A stretch of 64,000 nucleotides of DNA from an uncultured Pelagibacteraceae bacterium (lineage in GTDB: Bacteria > Pseudomonadota > Alphaproteobacteria > Pelagibacterales > Pelagibacteraceae): assembly GCA_902569725.1 (NCBI GenBank), contig CACFVG010000001.1:1-64000 (forward strand), written 5' to 3'. The first letter of the stretch is position 1. Every line of letters begins with the position of its first letter. Shown here one piece after another: positions 17,811-27,869 of the stretch. The notes beneath the pieces are model-generated. The model was given only the letters and a program-made list of their open reading frames with translations. It ran no database searches and was not told the DNA's origin. The position numbers were made by a program, and so were the translations under genes.

Positions 17811-19846
17811 ACAATATCATTTAATATGTCAGCACGATCGTATAATTTTAAAAGCTCCATATATTTACCTAAACTTTGATTTTCTAATTCTATTTTTTTA
17901 ACTTCTTTTTCAGCTAATAAAAAAAGATCTTCATTTAAAATTGGGTCAGCTAATCTAAAACTTTTTATCCCACTTTGCTTGAAACCAAGAAGATCACCAT
18001 AGCCTCTTAATTTCATATCTTCTTCAGATACTTTAAATCCATCATTTGTATTTTTTAAAATTTTTATTCTTTTTTTTGCATTTTCACTTAAATTAGATTT
18101 AAACATTAAAATACAGTAAGATTCTCTGTCTCCTCTACCAACTCTTCCTCTAAGTTGATGTAGTTGTGATAATCCAAATTTATTAGCATTTTCAATAACT
18201 ATTATATTTGCATTTGGAAAATCTATACCAACTTCGATTACAGTTGTTGAAACTAAGATGTCGATCTTTCTGTTTAAAAACTTTAATAAAATATTATTTT
18301 TTTCTTCTTTGTCTAAAGATCCGTGCAAAAGTCCAACTTTATTTTTAAATATTTTCTTTAAAATTTCATATCTTTTCACAGATGATTGATGATCTACCTT
18401 TTTTGATTCTTCAATCAGAGGGCATACCCAAAAAACTTGGTTTTTTAAATTAATTTGTTTTTTAATGAATTTAATAACTTCATCTATTTTGGTATCTAAT
18501 TTACTATATGTTTTTATTTCTTTTCTATTTTTGGGTTTATTTTTTATTATTGACGTATCCATATCTCCAAAAATTGTCATTATCATTGTTCTAGGGATAG
18601 GCGTTGCTGACATAACAAGAACATCACAATTTTTACCACCCTTATCAGAAAGTTTTTTTCTTTGTTTAACTCCAAATTTATGTTGTTCATCAATAATTAT
18701 TAAACCAAGTTTATTATATTTGATTTTTTCTTGAAAAAGAGAGTGAGTACCTATTAAAATATTAATTTTATTATTATTTAAATCTTTAAGTATTTCCTTT
18801 CTTTCTTTGTACTCAGTTTTACTTGTTAAAATTTTAATATTTATATCTTTATCAAATAATTTCTTTGCTAGATTAAAATGTTGCTTAGCAAGTATTTCTG
18901 TAGGTGCCATAAAGCTAACTTGAAAACCGCTTGTAACTACGTTTATAGAGGCAACTAACGCTACAATAGTTTTTCCACTTCCCACATCACCCTGTAAAAG
19001 TCTAAACATTTTTTGATTAGATTTTAAATCATTATTAATTTCATTAATTGCTAATAATTGATCATTTGTAAATTCAAAATTAACTTTTGCTTTTATTTTA
19101 TTAAATTCATTTTCATCAAAATTTTTATTAGTTTTTTTTATTTTTTTTATTTTTTTTCTTACGCTAGAATTAATTAAAAAAGTTGACATTATTTCATCAA
19201 ATATAAGCCTATTCAAAAAATGGCCTTTCTTCTTAACATTCTTGGGATTGTGTAATTCTAAAATCGCATTTTTCCATGAAATATAATTAAATTTTTTCAG
19301 CATTTCTTCACTTAACCATTCTTTTAGATTGGGTATATTTATTAATACTTCATTTATAATCTTGTTATATTTTTTTATTGTAAGACCTTCTGTAAGACTG
19401 TAGGTAGAAAAAATTTTTTTAACTGAATCTTCATCTGATGAAATATAATTTGGGTTTATGATTTGATATTTTTTTTTATATATACTAACCTTACCACTGA
19501 TTGTAACAATTGAGTTAATTGGTAATATTTTTTTAATATAACCTTCGAAGCTATTAAAAAAAATACATTCTAATTTTCCAGACTCATCCTCACAATAAAC
19601 TCTATTTGGTAAATTGCGCATTCTTGGAAAATTATATTTTAGAACTTTTACTGTTGTTGTTTGTATTTTTTCTATTTGTAGTTCGTTTATTTTAACCAAA
19701 TTCGTTCTATCTACTGAATTATGAGGAGCACTCCAAAGTAAATCAAATATTGTATTAATGTTCTTTTTTCTAAATAATTTTGAAGTTTTGGAGCCTATGC
19801 CCTTTATTATATTGATATCTTTTAATAAGTATTCATAACTATTCAT
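17807..19846 (-). CDS. recG: ATP-dependent DNA helicase RecG
   Basis: A 679-residue helicase that remodels stalled forks and branches Holliday junctions. An N-terminal wedge/OB domain (about 50-140) is followed by the motor with Walker A GDVGSGKT (286-293), DEQH box (386-389), VMSATPIPRT, and the C-terminal QLHQLRGRVGRGDRESYC and MKLRGYGDLLGFKQSG. Length is close to the E. coli protein (693). Divergent from sdhE with 18 bases between the ATG codons, an arrangement common in this class. Confidence 0.97.
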   Translation of the reverse strand: MNSYEYLLKDINIIKGIGSKTSKLFRKKNINTIFDLLWSAPHNSVDRTNLVKINELQIEKIQTTTVKVLKYNFPRMRNLPNRVYCEDESGKLECIFFNSFEGYIKKILPINSIVTISGKVSIYKKKYQIINPNYISSDEDSVKKIFSTYSLTEGLTIKKYNKIINEVLINIPNLKEWLSEEMLKKFNYISWKNAILELHNPKNVKKKGHFLNRLIFDEIMSTFLINSSVRKKIKKIKKTNKNFDENEFNKIKAKVNFEFTNDQLLAINEINNDLKSNQKMFRLLQGDVGSGKTIVALVASINVVTSGFQVSFMAPTEILAKQHFNLAKKLFDKDINIKILTSKTEYKERKEILKDLNNNKINILIGTHSLFQEKIKYNKLGLIIIDEQHKFGVKQRKKLSDKGGKNCDVLVMSATPIPRTMIMTIFGDMDTSIIKNKPKNRKEIKTYSKLDTKIDEVIKFIKKQINLKNQVFWVCPLIEESKKVDHQSSVKRYEILKKIFKNKVGLLHGSLDKEEKNNILLKFLNRKIDILVSTTVIEVGIDFPNANIIVIENANKFGLSQLHQLRGRVGRGDRESYCILMFKSNLSENAKKRIKILKNTNDGFKVSEEDMKLRGYGDLLGFKQSGIKSFRLADPILNEDLFLLAEKEVKKIELENQSLGKYMELLKLYDRADILNDIV

Positions 19847-19864
19847 TATTTTATATATATATTG

Positions 19865-20113
19865 ATGTTTGAAAATAAAGAAGAACTTAAAAATAAAATT
19901 ATTTATAGAGCTTCATATAGAGGCACAAAAGAAATGGATATATTAATGACTAATTTTGTTAGCTCTTTGATTAAAGATTTAGATTTTAATGAATTGAAAG
20001 AATTAGATTATCTAGTTAATTTGGATGATGAAACCTTAGTAAATATTAAAAATAATATTTTAAATGAAAAAATACCTCTCACAAATATAATTAAAAAATT
20101 TCAAGAATTTTAA
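19865..20113 (+). CDS. sdhE: FAD assembly factor SdhE
   Basis: A small 82-residue protein with the SdhE signature YRGTKEMD near the N-terminus and a helical rest (DLDFNELKELDYLVNLDDETL). It helps attach FAD to succinate dehydrogenase flavoprotein SdhA. ATG at 19865 is preferred; a TTG at 19862 directly before it would add one residue. No Shine-Dalgarno is visible in the 18 bases shared with divergent recG. Confidence 0.93.
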   Translation: MFENKEELKNKIIYRASYRGTKEMDILMTNFVSSLIKDLDFNELKELDYLVNLDDETLVNIKNNILNEKIPLTNIIKKFQEF

Positions 20114-20118
20114 TTTAA

Positions 20119-20208
20119 TGGCGGAGAGACTGGGATTCGAACCCAGGAAAGAGTTGCCCCTTTGCCGGTTTTCAAGACCGGTGCTTTCAACCGCTCAGCC
20201 ATCTCTCC
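20119..20208 (-). tRNA. tRNA-Ser (anticodon UGA)
   Basis: A 90-base tRNA with the long variable arm of serine tRNAs and encoded CCA. Acceptor GGAGAGA/TCTCTCC, anticodon stem CCGGT/ACCGG with loop CTTGAAA (anticodon TGA), T arm CTGGG-TTCGAAT-CCCAG. A TATAAA -10-like box (20220-20225, minus strand) ends 11 bases upstream; the nearest -35 match (TTGAAT) is too close for a normal promoter. Confidence 0.97.
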
Positions 20209-20283
20209 ATTTCGATGTTTTTATAAGTAAAATTATTAAATTCAATAAAAAAATAGTATAAGAAACATTCATTTCTATCAATA

Positions 20284-21162
20284 ATGAATACAAAAAAATT
20301 TAAAAATGGAGTTGTATCCGCGACCGTAGGTTCTTTGTGGTGGGGTATATTGGGAACTTATTTTTTTCAATATATTGCTTTCGCTGGAACATTAGAGGTT
20401 GTTGTTCATAGATGTATATGGACTAGTTTTATTTTATTTTTTACAACAGTTCTATTTAAAAAATTACATTTATTTAAAAAAATTTTTAGTAATAAAAAAA
20501 AAATTTTTATTTTATTTATAACAAGTATTTTAATTTTTGGTAATTGGTCTACTTGGATCTATGCTGTGTCAACAAATAGAATTATTGATGCTAGCTATGG
20601 ATATTTTATTTTTCCAATCTTAAGTGTATTTTTAGGTTATCTATTTTTAAATGAAAAGCTTAATAAAAAAAGAATTTTTTCGATTTTAATAGTTATCTGT
20701 TCATCAATTTATTTATCTTTTAACTTTATATCGTTCCCATGGCTTGGAATAACAGTAGCTATTTTGTGGGCAACTTACAATTTATTAAGAAAAATAATCA
20801 ATGTTGATACTGATATTGGATTATTTATTGAAAGTCTTTTTATATTACCTGTGGCCCTTATCATCTTCTATTTCATAGTACAAAAAGGTTTAAATGATTT
20901 TTCATTTTCCTCACCAGAAAATATATTACTATTATTTCTAGCTGGCCCTATGACAGTGATTCCTTTATTTCTATTTATCAAAGGTGTTGAAAAATGTGGC
21001 CTAAGTGCATCTGGAATGATTTTTTTTATAACACCAACTAGTCAATTTTTACTAGGATATTTTTACTACAATGAACCTTTTTCAACAGACAAGTTCATAA
21101 GTTTTATTTTGATTTGGTTTGCTGTATTAATTTATTTAAGAGATTTGTATGAAAATAATTAA
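20284..21162 (+). CDS. rarD: RarD-type EamA/DMT family transporter
   Basis: A 292-residue inner-membrane protein with ten hydrophobic helices in two EamA halves. The start GVVSATVGSLWWGILGTYF, the VVVHRCIWTSFIL stretch, GNWSTWIYAVSTNRIIDASYGYFI and LVFLNEKLN-like turn are those of RarD, the group linked to chloramphenicol sensitivity. The transported substrate is unknown. Its end overlaps the next gene by 14 bases. Confidence 0.88.
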   Translation: MNTKKFKNGVVSATVGSLWWGILGTYFFQYIAFAGTLEVVVHRCIWTSFILFFTTVLFKKLHLFKKIFSNKKKIFILFITSILIFGNWSTWIYAVSTNRIIDASYGYFIFPILSVFLGYLFLNEKLNKKRIFSILIVICSSIYLSFNFISFPWLGITVAILWATYNLLRKIINVDTDIGLFIESLFILPVALIIFYFIVQKGLNDFSFSSPENILLLFLAGPMTVIPLFLFIKGVEKCGLSASGMIFFITPTSQFLLGYFYYNEPFSTDKFISFILIWFAVLIYLRDLYENN

Positions 21163-22147
21163 AGTTATATTTTGCATCATTTTAATTTCATTAAATAATA
21201 TTAAATATGTTTTCGCTGAGGATTTTGATAGCTGGATAATTTCATTTAAGAATTACGCAATAGAACAAGGTATATCCAAAAAAACTTTAGACAAAACAAT
21301 GTCAAAAGTTAAATTTTTACCAAAGGTTATTAAATATGATAGACATCAACCTGAATTTTATGAAGATACAAAAACATATGTTGATAAAAGAACTTCTAAT
21401 GAAAAACTTAAAAAGGGTAAAAATTTATTTACTAGCAATAGTCATTTAATACTAAAAGTTGAAACGGAGTTTAATGTTGAAAAGGAGTTGCTTTTATCAC
21501 TAATGGGTATCGAAACTAATTTTGGTAAATATTTGGGTAAAATGGATATATTATCATCTCTTGCTACATTAAGCTTTGACAAAAGACGTAGTGAATTTTT
21601 TACTAAAGAATTAATTATAATTTTAAAATTAATTGACTCTGGAACTGTTGATAGTGATGTATTGTATGGATCGTGGGCTGGTGCATTTGGTAACTTTCAG
21701 TTTATGCCATCTACTATAAAAAATTATGCTTTGGATTACAATAATGATGCTTTAATTGACTTAAAATCTACAAAAGACTCTTTTGCTTCAGCTGCTAATT
21801 ATATAAACAAATTAGGTTGGAAAAAAAATAATCCATGTTTTTATAAAATTAAGTTGAAAGATAATATTCCTATAAAATATCTTAATACATCAGCAAAAAA
21901 AATTAAGAATAAAAAAAAATTTAAGTACTTTAAAAAATACATAGTTAATCACGAAAATATTATAATTAATGAAAATTTGATAACTGGAATAATAACTCCA
22001 GATAGAGAAATAGTAGAAAATTCAAAATTACTAGAACCAGCTTATTTAACTTTTGATAATTATGAATTAATACTTAAGTGGAACAGATCTTTAAGATTTG
22101 CGTTAGCTGTATGTACATTGAAAGATAAATTTACAAATGAATTATAA
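21149..22147 (+). CDS. mltB: Lytic murein transglycosylase, MltB family
   Basis: A 332-residue periplasmic enzyme cleaving the MurNAc-GlcNAc bond of peptidoglycan. Signal peptide of about 22 residues (ends FAED), no lipobox. The catalytic glutamate is in LMGIETNFGKYLG (about residue 116), followed by SWAGAFGNFQFMPST and LNTSAK. The C-terminus (LILKWNRSLRFALAVCTL) is the typical family end. It starts a peptidoglycan cluster with the next two genes. Confidence 0.92.
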   Translation: MKIIKVIFCIILISLNNIKYVFAEDFDSWIISFKNYAIEQGISKKTLDKTMSKVKFLPKVIKYDRHQPEFYEDTKTYVDKRTSNEKLKKGKNLFTSNSHLILKVETEFNVEKELLLSLMGIETNFGKYLGKMDILSSLATLSFDKRRSEFFTKELIIILKLIDSGTVDSDVLYGSWAGAFGNFQFMPSTIKNYALDYNNDALIDLKSTKDSFASAANYINKLGWKKNNPCFYKIKLKDNIPIKYLNTSAKKIKNKKKFKYFKKYIVNHENIIINENLITGIITPDREIVENSKLLEPAYLTFDNYELILKWNRSLRFALAVCTLKDKFTNEL

Positions 22148-22883
22148 AACTTTTTTTTTGATTTTTCTATTGTTACAGTCGTGCACTGTAAATCAAATTG
22201 TTGATGATCAAATTATAGAATCTAAAGTTTATTCTAATAAAGGATTTGCCTTACTTTATAACGAAGATTTAAAAAAGCAAAAATTAATTGACAAAAAAAT
22301 TGATGAAAGATCTTTAATTATTTTTCAAAAAAATCTTAAAAAAAACTCGACAGTTAAAATCACAAACCTTTTAAATAATAAATCAATTTTGGTTAAAGTT
22401 GGCTCAAAATCAAAATATCCAAATTTTTATAATTCTGTTGTTTCAAAAAGAATATTTGAAGTGCTTGAGCTGGATAAATCTGAGCCTTATGTTGAAATTA
22501 AAACTATATCAAATAACTCAACTTTTCTTGCAAAAAAAGCTAAAATGTTTGATGAAGAAAAGCAAGTAGCAGAAAAAGCTCCTGTAGAAGGTATTAGTAT
22601 TAATGACTTAAGTTTAAATAAGAAAAAAAATAAAAAAAAACAGAAAAAAGACAGATTTAATTATATAATTAAAATTGCAGATTTTTATTATGAAAATACT
22701 GCAATATTAATGCAAAATAGAATAAAAGATGAACTAAAATTAAAAAATTCTAAAATTTCTAAAATTTCTAATACAAGTTTTAGAGTTTATTTTGGACCAT
22801 TTGATAATTTAAAATCAATAAAAGAAATTTTTGATGATATAACTCCATTAAATTTTGAAAATATTGAAATATTAAAACTATGA
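22137..22883 (+). CDS. RlpA-like/SPOR domain lipoprotein
   Basis: This 248-residue protein begins with a lipoprotein signal (LLLQSC, Cys16). Residues about 30-125 resemble a weakened RlpA double-psi barrel (VKITNLLNNKSILVKVGSKS, then VSKRIFEVLEL), and the last 75 form a SPOR domain (FNYIIKIADFYYENTA..FRVYFGPFDN) that binds glycan strands lacking stem peptides at the division septum. A lysine-rich linker (about 160-178) separates them. The barrel is too divergent to claim transglycosylase activity. Sits between mltB and the carboxypeptidase, overlapping both. Confidence 0.75.
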   Translation: MNYKTFFLIFLLLQSCTVNQIVDDQIIESKVYSNKGFALLYNEDLKKQKLIDKKIDERSLIIFQKNLKKNSTVKITNLLNNKSILVKVGSKSKYPNFYNSVVSKRIFEVLELDKSEPYVEIKTISNNSTFLAKKAKMFDEEKQVAEKAPVEGISINDLSLNKKKNKKKQKKDRFNYIIKIADFYYENTAILMQNRIKDELKLKNSKISKISNTSFRVYFGPFDNLKSIKEIFDDITPLNFENIEILKL

Positions 22884-24037
22884 AAAAAATATTTATAACA
22901 ACATTACTTTTAATTTTTACTTTTTTTTGCTCTAAAACCTTTTCTTCTGAATTTGATATAAAAGCTAAAACAGTAATATTACAAGATTATTTATCAGGTG
23001 AAATTCTTTATGAAAAAGAAGCTGATTTAAAAATTTTTCCAGCATCAATGACAAAAATAATGACAACTATTATTGCTTTTGATCTAATTAAACAAGGCAG
23101 ATTATCACTAGATGAAAAATTTTTTGTTTCTGAAAATGCTTGGCGGCTTTCACAAGCTGGGTACTCATCAATGTTTATAATGGTTGGGGATCAAATTTCT
23201 GTAGAAAATCTTTTAAGAGGTATAATTGTTTCATCTGGAAATGATGCCTGTATAGCATTAGCGGAAGGTATTGCTGGAACAGAAGAAGAATTTGCAATTA
23301 TGATGACTGAAAAGGCAAAAGAAATAGGTATGACTAATACAATTTTTGCAAACTCTTCTGGTATAAATCATCCGGACAATCTATCTACAGCAAGAGACAT
23401 TTTGATAATGTCTAGATATCTAATTAAAAATTTTCCTGTATATTACGAATATTTTAAAGAAAAAGAATTTACATGGGATAGAACTGGAGGAGATCCTATA
23501 ACACAAGGAAATCGAAATCCTCTTTTATATAAAAAAATTGGTGCTGATGGAATTAAAACAGGATTTCTTGCTTATGAAAAATATTCTTTAGCTTCATCTA
23601 TTAAAAGAAATGATAGAAGGTTAATTGCAGTTGGCAGTGGATTTCAATCAAGAAATTCTAGATCTAAGGAATCTCAAAAACTTTTAACATGGGGATTAAC
23701 CAATTTTGATACAATTGAAATTGCAAAAAAAGGAAAAAATATTTTTGAACTGGATGTTTGGCTTGGCCAAAAAGATAGTGTTGGTGTCTACAGTAATTCA
23801 GACATCTATAAAACTATCAAAAAAGCTAGACTTAAAAATCTAGAAGTTAAAGTAGTTTACAATGGCCCTATTCAAGCCCCAATAAAGAAGGATGATATAA
23901 TTGCAAAACTAGAAATTAGTTATAATGGTGATTTACTATCTAATCACGACCTGTTGTCATCACAAAATATTAATAAAAAAAACATAATTTCCAGAATTAT
24001 AAGCTCTATAAATTATTTAATCTGGGGTGATGTATAA
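22880..24037 (+). CDS. dacC: D-alanyl-D-alanine carboxypeptidase (PBP5/6 family)
   Basis: The 385-residue periplasmic serine enzyme trims the terminal D-Ala of peptidoglycan stem peptides. A signal peptide ends near SSEF; active-site SxxK is S56-MTK59, SGN is in VSSGNDAC and the KTG triad is in GADGIKTGF. A C-terminal beta domain and a hydrophobic/amphipathic end (IISRIISSINYLIWGDV) that attaches it to the membrane complete the PBP5 layout. The exact paralogue (dacA, dacC, dacD) cannot be told apart. Confidence 0.9.
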   Translation: MKKIFITTLLLIFTFFCSKTFSSEFDIKAKTVILQDYLSGEILYEKEADLKIFPASMTKIMTTIIAFDLIKQGRLSLDEKFFVSENAWRLSQAGYSSMFIMVGDQISVENLLRGIIVSSGNDACIALAEGIAGTEEEFAIMMTEKAKEIGMTNTIFANSSGINHPDNLSTARDILIMSRYLIKNFPVYYEYFKEKEFTWDRTGGDPITQGNRNPLLYKKIGADGIKTGFLAYEKYSLASSIKRNDRRLIAVGSGFQSRNSRSKESQKLLTWGLTNFDTIEIAKKGKNIFELDVWLGQKDSVGVYSNSDIYKTIKKARLKNLEVKVVYNGPIQAPIKKDDIIAKLEISYNGDLLSNHDLLSSQNINKKNIISRIISSINYLIWGDV

Positions 24038-24647
24038 ATATCCAATTATAGTTTTTGAAGGCGTAGAGGGTTCGGGAAAAAGTCTTCACATTAAAAATTT
24101 AGAAAAATACTTGAAGAAGAAAAAAATTAAGTATTTAAAATTAAGAGAACCTGGTGGTTCAAAAAATTCAGAAAAAATTAGAAATCTGATTTTAAATAAA
24201 ACTTCAAATTTTAATAAATTAACAGATCTTTTTCTTTATTTAGCAGCAAGAAATGAAAATTATCATTGTTTAATTAACAAAAATTATAAAAAAAAAGTTA
24301 TTTTAATAGATAGATTTATTGATTCAACTATTGCATATCAACATTATGGAATGTCAATCAATTTAAAAATTATTAATTTATTAAATAAATTAATACTTAA
24401 AAAAATTAAACCAGATTTTACATTTTTAAACACAGTAAATATGAGAAATCTTAAAATAAGACTAAGAGAGAGATCTAATAATAATAGATATGATAAATTT
24501 AAAATTAATTTTTATAATAAAGTGCAAAAAGGTTATTTAAAATTATCAAAAAATAAAAGAAAATATATGATTATTAACTCTAATAATAAAATAAATGAAA
24601 ATAAAAAAATAATTATAAATAAAATTAATTCACTTTTATCTATATGA
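24030..24647 (+). CDS. tmk: Thymidylate kinase
   Basis: A 205-residue kinase making dTDP from dTMP. P-loop FEGVEGSGKS at about residues 8-17, DR(F) motif in ILIDRFIDSTIAYQHYG, and a lid region RLRERSNNNRYDKF. ATG at 24030 is preferred; a GTG three bases earlier also fits. Overlaps the preceding gene and, by four bases, holB, with which it forms the usual tmk-holB pair. The C-terminal third is unusually lysine- and asparagine-rich. Confidence 0.94.
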   Translation: MYKYPIIVFEGVEGSGKSLHIKNLEKYLKKKKIKYLKLREPGGSKNSEKIRNLILNKTSNFNKLTDLFLYLAARNENYHCLINKNYKKKVILIDRFIDSTIAYQHYGMSINLKIINLLNKLILKKIKPDFTFLNTVNMRNLKIRLRERSNNNRYDKFKINFYNKVQKGYLKLSKNKRKYMIINSNNKINENKKIIINKINSLLSI

Positions 24648-25579
24648 ATATAAAACCTTCAAATAATCCTTATCTTATAGGGTATAATAAAACTTTCTCA
24701 GAACTTACAAAATATTTTGATAATGGTATTCTTCCAAATAAGATTATTTTTTCAGGTAATGCAGGTATTGGTAAATCTACTTTAGCTTATCATTTAACTA
24801 ATTATATATTTTCTTTAAATGAAGATAATAAATATAATTCATTAAAAAATTTAATTTCTCATAATAACCGATCATATAATTTAATATTAAACAATTCACA
24901 TCCTAATTTTTTTTTGATTACTAATGAAGATGATAAAAAAAATATTCAAATTTCTAAAATACGAGAAATGATTAATTTTACCAATAAATCATCATTTGAT
25001 GATAGCTATAAAATAATATTAATTAAAAATCTTGAATATTTAAATATTAATTCAGTTAATGCGTTGTTAAAAATTGTTGAGGAACCCAATAATAAAATAT
25101 TTTTTTTTCTTATTCATAACAGTGGAGCCAAAATTCTAGATACATTAAAATCAAGATGTATTAAATTTAATTTATATTTAAGTGATGAAAATAAATTAAA
25201 AATTGTTGATAAAATTTTAAATTCTAATTTTTATGAAAATCTAAATAATGATTTTAAAAATAATTATAGTTCACCTGGTGATATGATTTTATTAAATAAT
25301 TTTTTTATAAATAATAATATTCAACCAAATATAACAATAGATGATTTATTAAAATTGATTATAGAAAAAAAATTATATAAAAAAGATTTATTTCTAAAAG
25401 AAAACATTACTTTTCTAATAGAGTTATATTTTAATAAAAAATTTTTTTATTTTAAATCAAAAGTCAATACTTATAATTTGTATAAATATTTTTTATCAAA
25501 AATATATGATTGTAACAAATATAACCTTAATATTGAAAATGTATTAATTGAATTAAATGGAAAATTATTAAATGAATAA
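24644..25579 (+). CDS. holB: DNA polymerase III subunit delta'
   Basis: A 311-residue clamp-loader protein: P-loop FSGNAGIGKST, YKIILIKNLEYLNINSVNALLKIVEEPN and the conserved TLKSRC motif that supplies the arginine finger region. The zinc-binding cysteine cluster of many DnaX/delta' proteins is absent. Sequence is strongly biased to Asn, Lys and Ile. Overlaps tmk at its start and metG at its end. tmk-holB-metG-tatD-phnP-like is a common order in the class. Confidence 0.9.
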   Translation: MNIKPSNNPYLIGYNKTFSELTKYFDNGILPNKIIFSGNAGIGKSTLAYHLTNYIFSLNEDNKYNSLKNLISHNNRSYNLILNNSHPNFFLITNEDDKKNIQISKIREMINFTNKSSFDDSYKIILIKNLEYLNINSVNALLKIVEEPNNKIFFFLIHNSGAKILDTLKSRCIKFNLYLSDENKLKIVDKILNSNFYENLNNDFKNNYSSPGDMILLNNFFINNNIQPNITIDDLLKLIIEKKLYKKDLFLKENITFLIELYFNKKFFYFKSKVNTYNLYKYFLSKIYDCNKYNLNIENVLIELNGKLLNE

Positions 25580-27110
25580 AAATTTTTATATAACTACACC
25601 AATTTATTATCCTTCAGCAAGACCACATATGGGACATGCTTATTCTAGTATTGTTTCTGATGTGATAGCAAGATTCAAAAGATTAGATGGTTATAATGTT
25701 GAATTTTTAACCGGTACAGATGAACATGGATTAAAAATACAACGTGCAGCTGAAGAAAAAGGGATTGAACCAAAAAAATTTTGTGATGAAATAAGTAAAA
25801 CATTTAGAAACTTATCTAAAATTCTTAATCTTTCAAATACTGATTTTATAAGAACAACAGAAGATCGACATATTAAGTCTGTACAAAATTTATGGAAAAT
25901 TTTAGAGGAAAAGGGTGAGATTTATTTGTCTAAATATTCAGGCTGGTATTCAGTTTCTGATGAGGCTTTTTATAGTGAGGATGAAATTAAAGAAGAAAAT
26001 GGTATCAACATTTCTATTAGTTCTGGTTCGAAAGTAGAATGGGTTGAAGAAGAATCTTATTTTTTTAAATTATCAAAATGGGAAGATAGATTAATAAAAT
26101 TTTATGAAGAAAATCCAAAGTTCATTCTACCTAAATCTAGACGTAATGAAGTTATAAATTTTGTAAAAAGTGGTCTTAAAGATTTATCAGTTAGTAGGAA
26201 ATCTTTTTCTTGGGGCATTAAAGTTCCTAATAATAAAGATCATATAATTTATGTTTGGCTAGATGCATTAACTAATTATTTAAGTGCATTAAACTATCCT
26301 GATTTAAATAATACAAAATATGAAAATTTTTGGCCTGCTGATGTACACATGATAGGTAAAGATATATTAAGATTTCATGCAATTTATTGGCCTGCTTTTT
26401 TATTGGCTGCTGACTTGCAACCACCAAAAAGAGTTTATGGTCATGGATGGATATTGTCAGGTGAAGAAAAAATGTCTAAATCTAAAGGAAATATACTAGA
26501 TCCTTTAGAAATTGTTGATAAGTATGGATTAGATCCATTAAGATACTACTTGTTAAAAGAAGTTTCATTTGGAAATGATGGAAGCATTACTCAAGAAAAG
26601 CTTGAAGATTGTATAAATAGTGATTTAGCAAATAATTATGGGAATTTATGTCAAAGAGTAATTTCATTTAATGAAAAAAACTGTAGTCTTTTAATTCCTG
26701 AAAAAAATAAATTTGTAAAAGAAGATTTAATAATTCTTAACAAAATAGCAGATAGAGCTGAAAATTTAAGATCTAATATAGATAATCAAGAACTGAGTTT
26801 ATATACTAATTTTATTGTTGATTGTTTATTTGATGCAAATAAATATTTTAATGATCAAGAACCTTGGAAAAAAAAATCTGATATTAAAAGATTAAATACT
26901 ATTGTTTATGTTTCTTTAGAGATTATAAGAAAGATATCAATTTTATTAAATCCAATTATACCTGATACATCTTTAAAAGTTTTAAAAATATTTAATATAA
27001 AACAAAAAGACCTTTTATTTGAGTCTATTAAGAATCATGAAAGTTTAAAACCCAATGATAAAATTAAAAAAATTGATATTTTGTTTAAAAAAGTAGAAAA
27101 AAATGATTGA
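25572..27110 (+). CDS. metG: Methionyl-tRNA synthetase
   Basis: A 512-residue class I synthetase that charges both initiator and elongator tRNA-Met. HIGH-type motif HMGH (PIYYPSARPHMGHAYSS) near residue 15 and KMSKSKGN near residue 300. The family without the zinc-knuckle cysteines (short form, about 510 residues, no C-terminal tRNA-binding domain). Overlaps holB and tatD by eight bases each. Confidence 0.97.
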   Translation: MNKNFYITTPIYYPSARPHMGHAYSSIVSDVIARFKRLDGYNVEFLTGTDEHGLKIQRAAEEKGIEPKKFCDEISKTFRNLSKILNLSNTDFIRTTEDRHIKSVQNLWKILEEKGEIYLSKYSGWYSVSDEAFYSEDEIKEENGINISISSGSKVEWVEEESYFFKLSKWEDRLIKFYEENPKFILPKSRRNEVINFVKSGLKDLSVSRKSFSWGIKVPNNKDHIIYVWLDALTNYLSALNYPDLNNTKYENFWPADVHMIGKDILRFHAIYWPAFLLAADLQPPKRVYGHGWILSGEEKMSKSKGNILDPLEIVDKYGLDPLRYYLLKEVSFGNDGSITQEKLEDCINSDLANNYGNLCQRVISFNEKNCSLLIPEKNKFVKEDLIILNKIADRAENLRSNIDNQELSLYTNFIVDCLFDANKYFNDQEPWKKKSDIKRLNTIVYVSLEIIRKISILLNPIIPDTSLKVLKIFNIKQKDLLFESIKNHESLKPNDKIKKIDILFKKVEKND

Positions 27111-27867
27111 TTCACATTGTCATCTTGACCATGAGCCGATGTTCGGTGATCTTAAAAACGTTATTAAAAGATCTAAAGAAAATGGTTTAGAGAAAATTTT
27201 GTCGATATGCACCACACATGAAAGTTTTAAAAAAATTATTGAAATTGTTAAGTTTGATCCAATTATTTATGGCACTTTTGGCATTCATCCTCACGAAACC
27301 TCTTCTGAAAAAACTACAAAAAATGACATTATAAAAAATGTTAACTCTAATGACAAAATAATAGCTATTGGTGAAAGTGGTCTAGATTTCTATTACAATC
27401 ATAGCGCTAAAGATGAACAAATAACTAGCTTTAAAAGTCATATAGAAGCATCAATCGAATTAAATGTTCCAATAATAGTTCATTCTAGAAATGCTGAAAA
27501 AGAAACCTTTGAAATATTAAATAAATATAAAAATTTAAAGCCTAAAATACTCATGCATTGTTTTACTGGTTCTTCAGAATTTGCGTATAAACTATTAACT
27601 TTAAATAGTTATTTTTCAGCAAGCGGTATAATAACATTCAAAAATAGTATTGATCTTCAAAAAACTTTTAAACTCATACCAAATGATAAGTTGCTCATAG
27701 AGACTGACAGTCCTTACTTGTCACCAGTTCCTTTTAGAGGGAAAAAAAATGAACCTAGTTTTATTAAGTATACTTTGGAAAAACTTGCTCAAATTAAAGA
27801 TTCTAATGCAGAAAAAATTGAAAAAATTACCAATTATAATTTTAACTCTTTGTTTAATTTAAACTAA
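27103..27867 (+). CDS. tatD: TatD family metal-dependent deoxyribonuclease
   Basis: A 254-residue TIM-barrel hydrolase: metal ligands in the opening MIDSHCHLDH, GTFGIHPHE, IAIGESGLDFYY, VHSRNA, LMHCFTGS and LLIETDSPYLSP. Acts as a 3'-5' exonuclease on DNA in repair and turnover. Follows metG as in most alphaproteobacteria, two bases before the metallo-beta-lactamase gene. Confidence 0.95.
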   Translation: MIDSHCHLDHEPMFGDLKNVIKRSKENGLEKILSICTTHESFKKIIEIVKFDPIIYGTFGIHPHETSSEKTTKNDIIKNVNSNDKIIAIGESGLDFYYNHSAKDEQITSFKSHIEASIELNVPIIVHSRNAEKETFEILNKYKNLKPKILMHCFTGSSEFAYKLLTLNSYFSASGIITFKNSIDLQKTFKLIPNDKLLIETDSPYLSPVPFRGKKNEPSFIKYTLEKLAQIKDSNAEKIEKITNYNFNSLFNLN

Positions 27868-27869
27868 TA

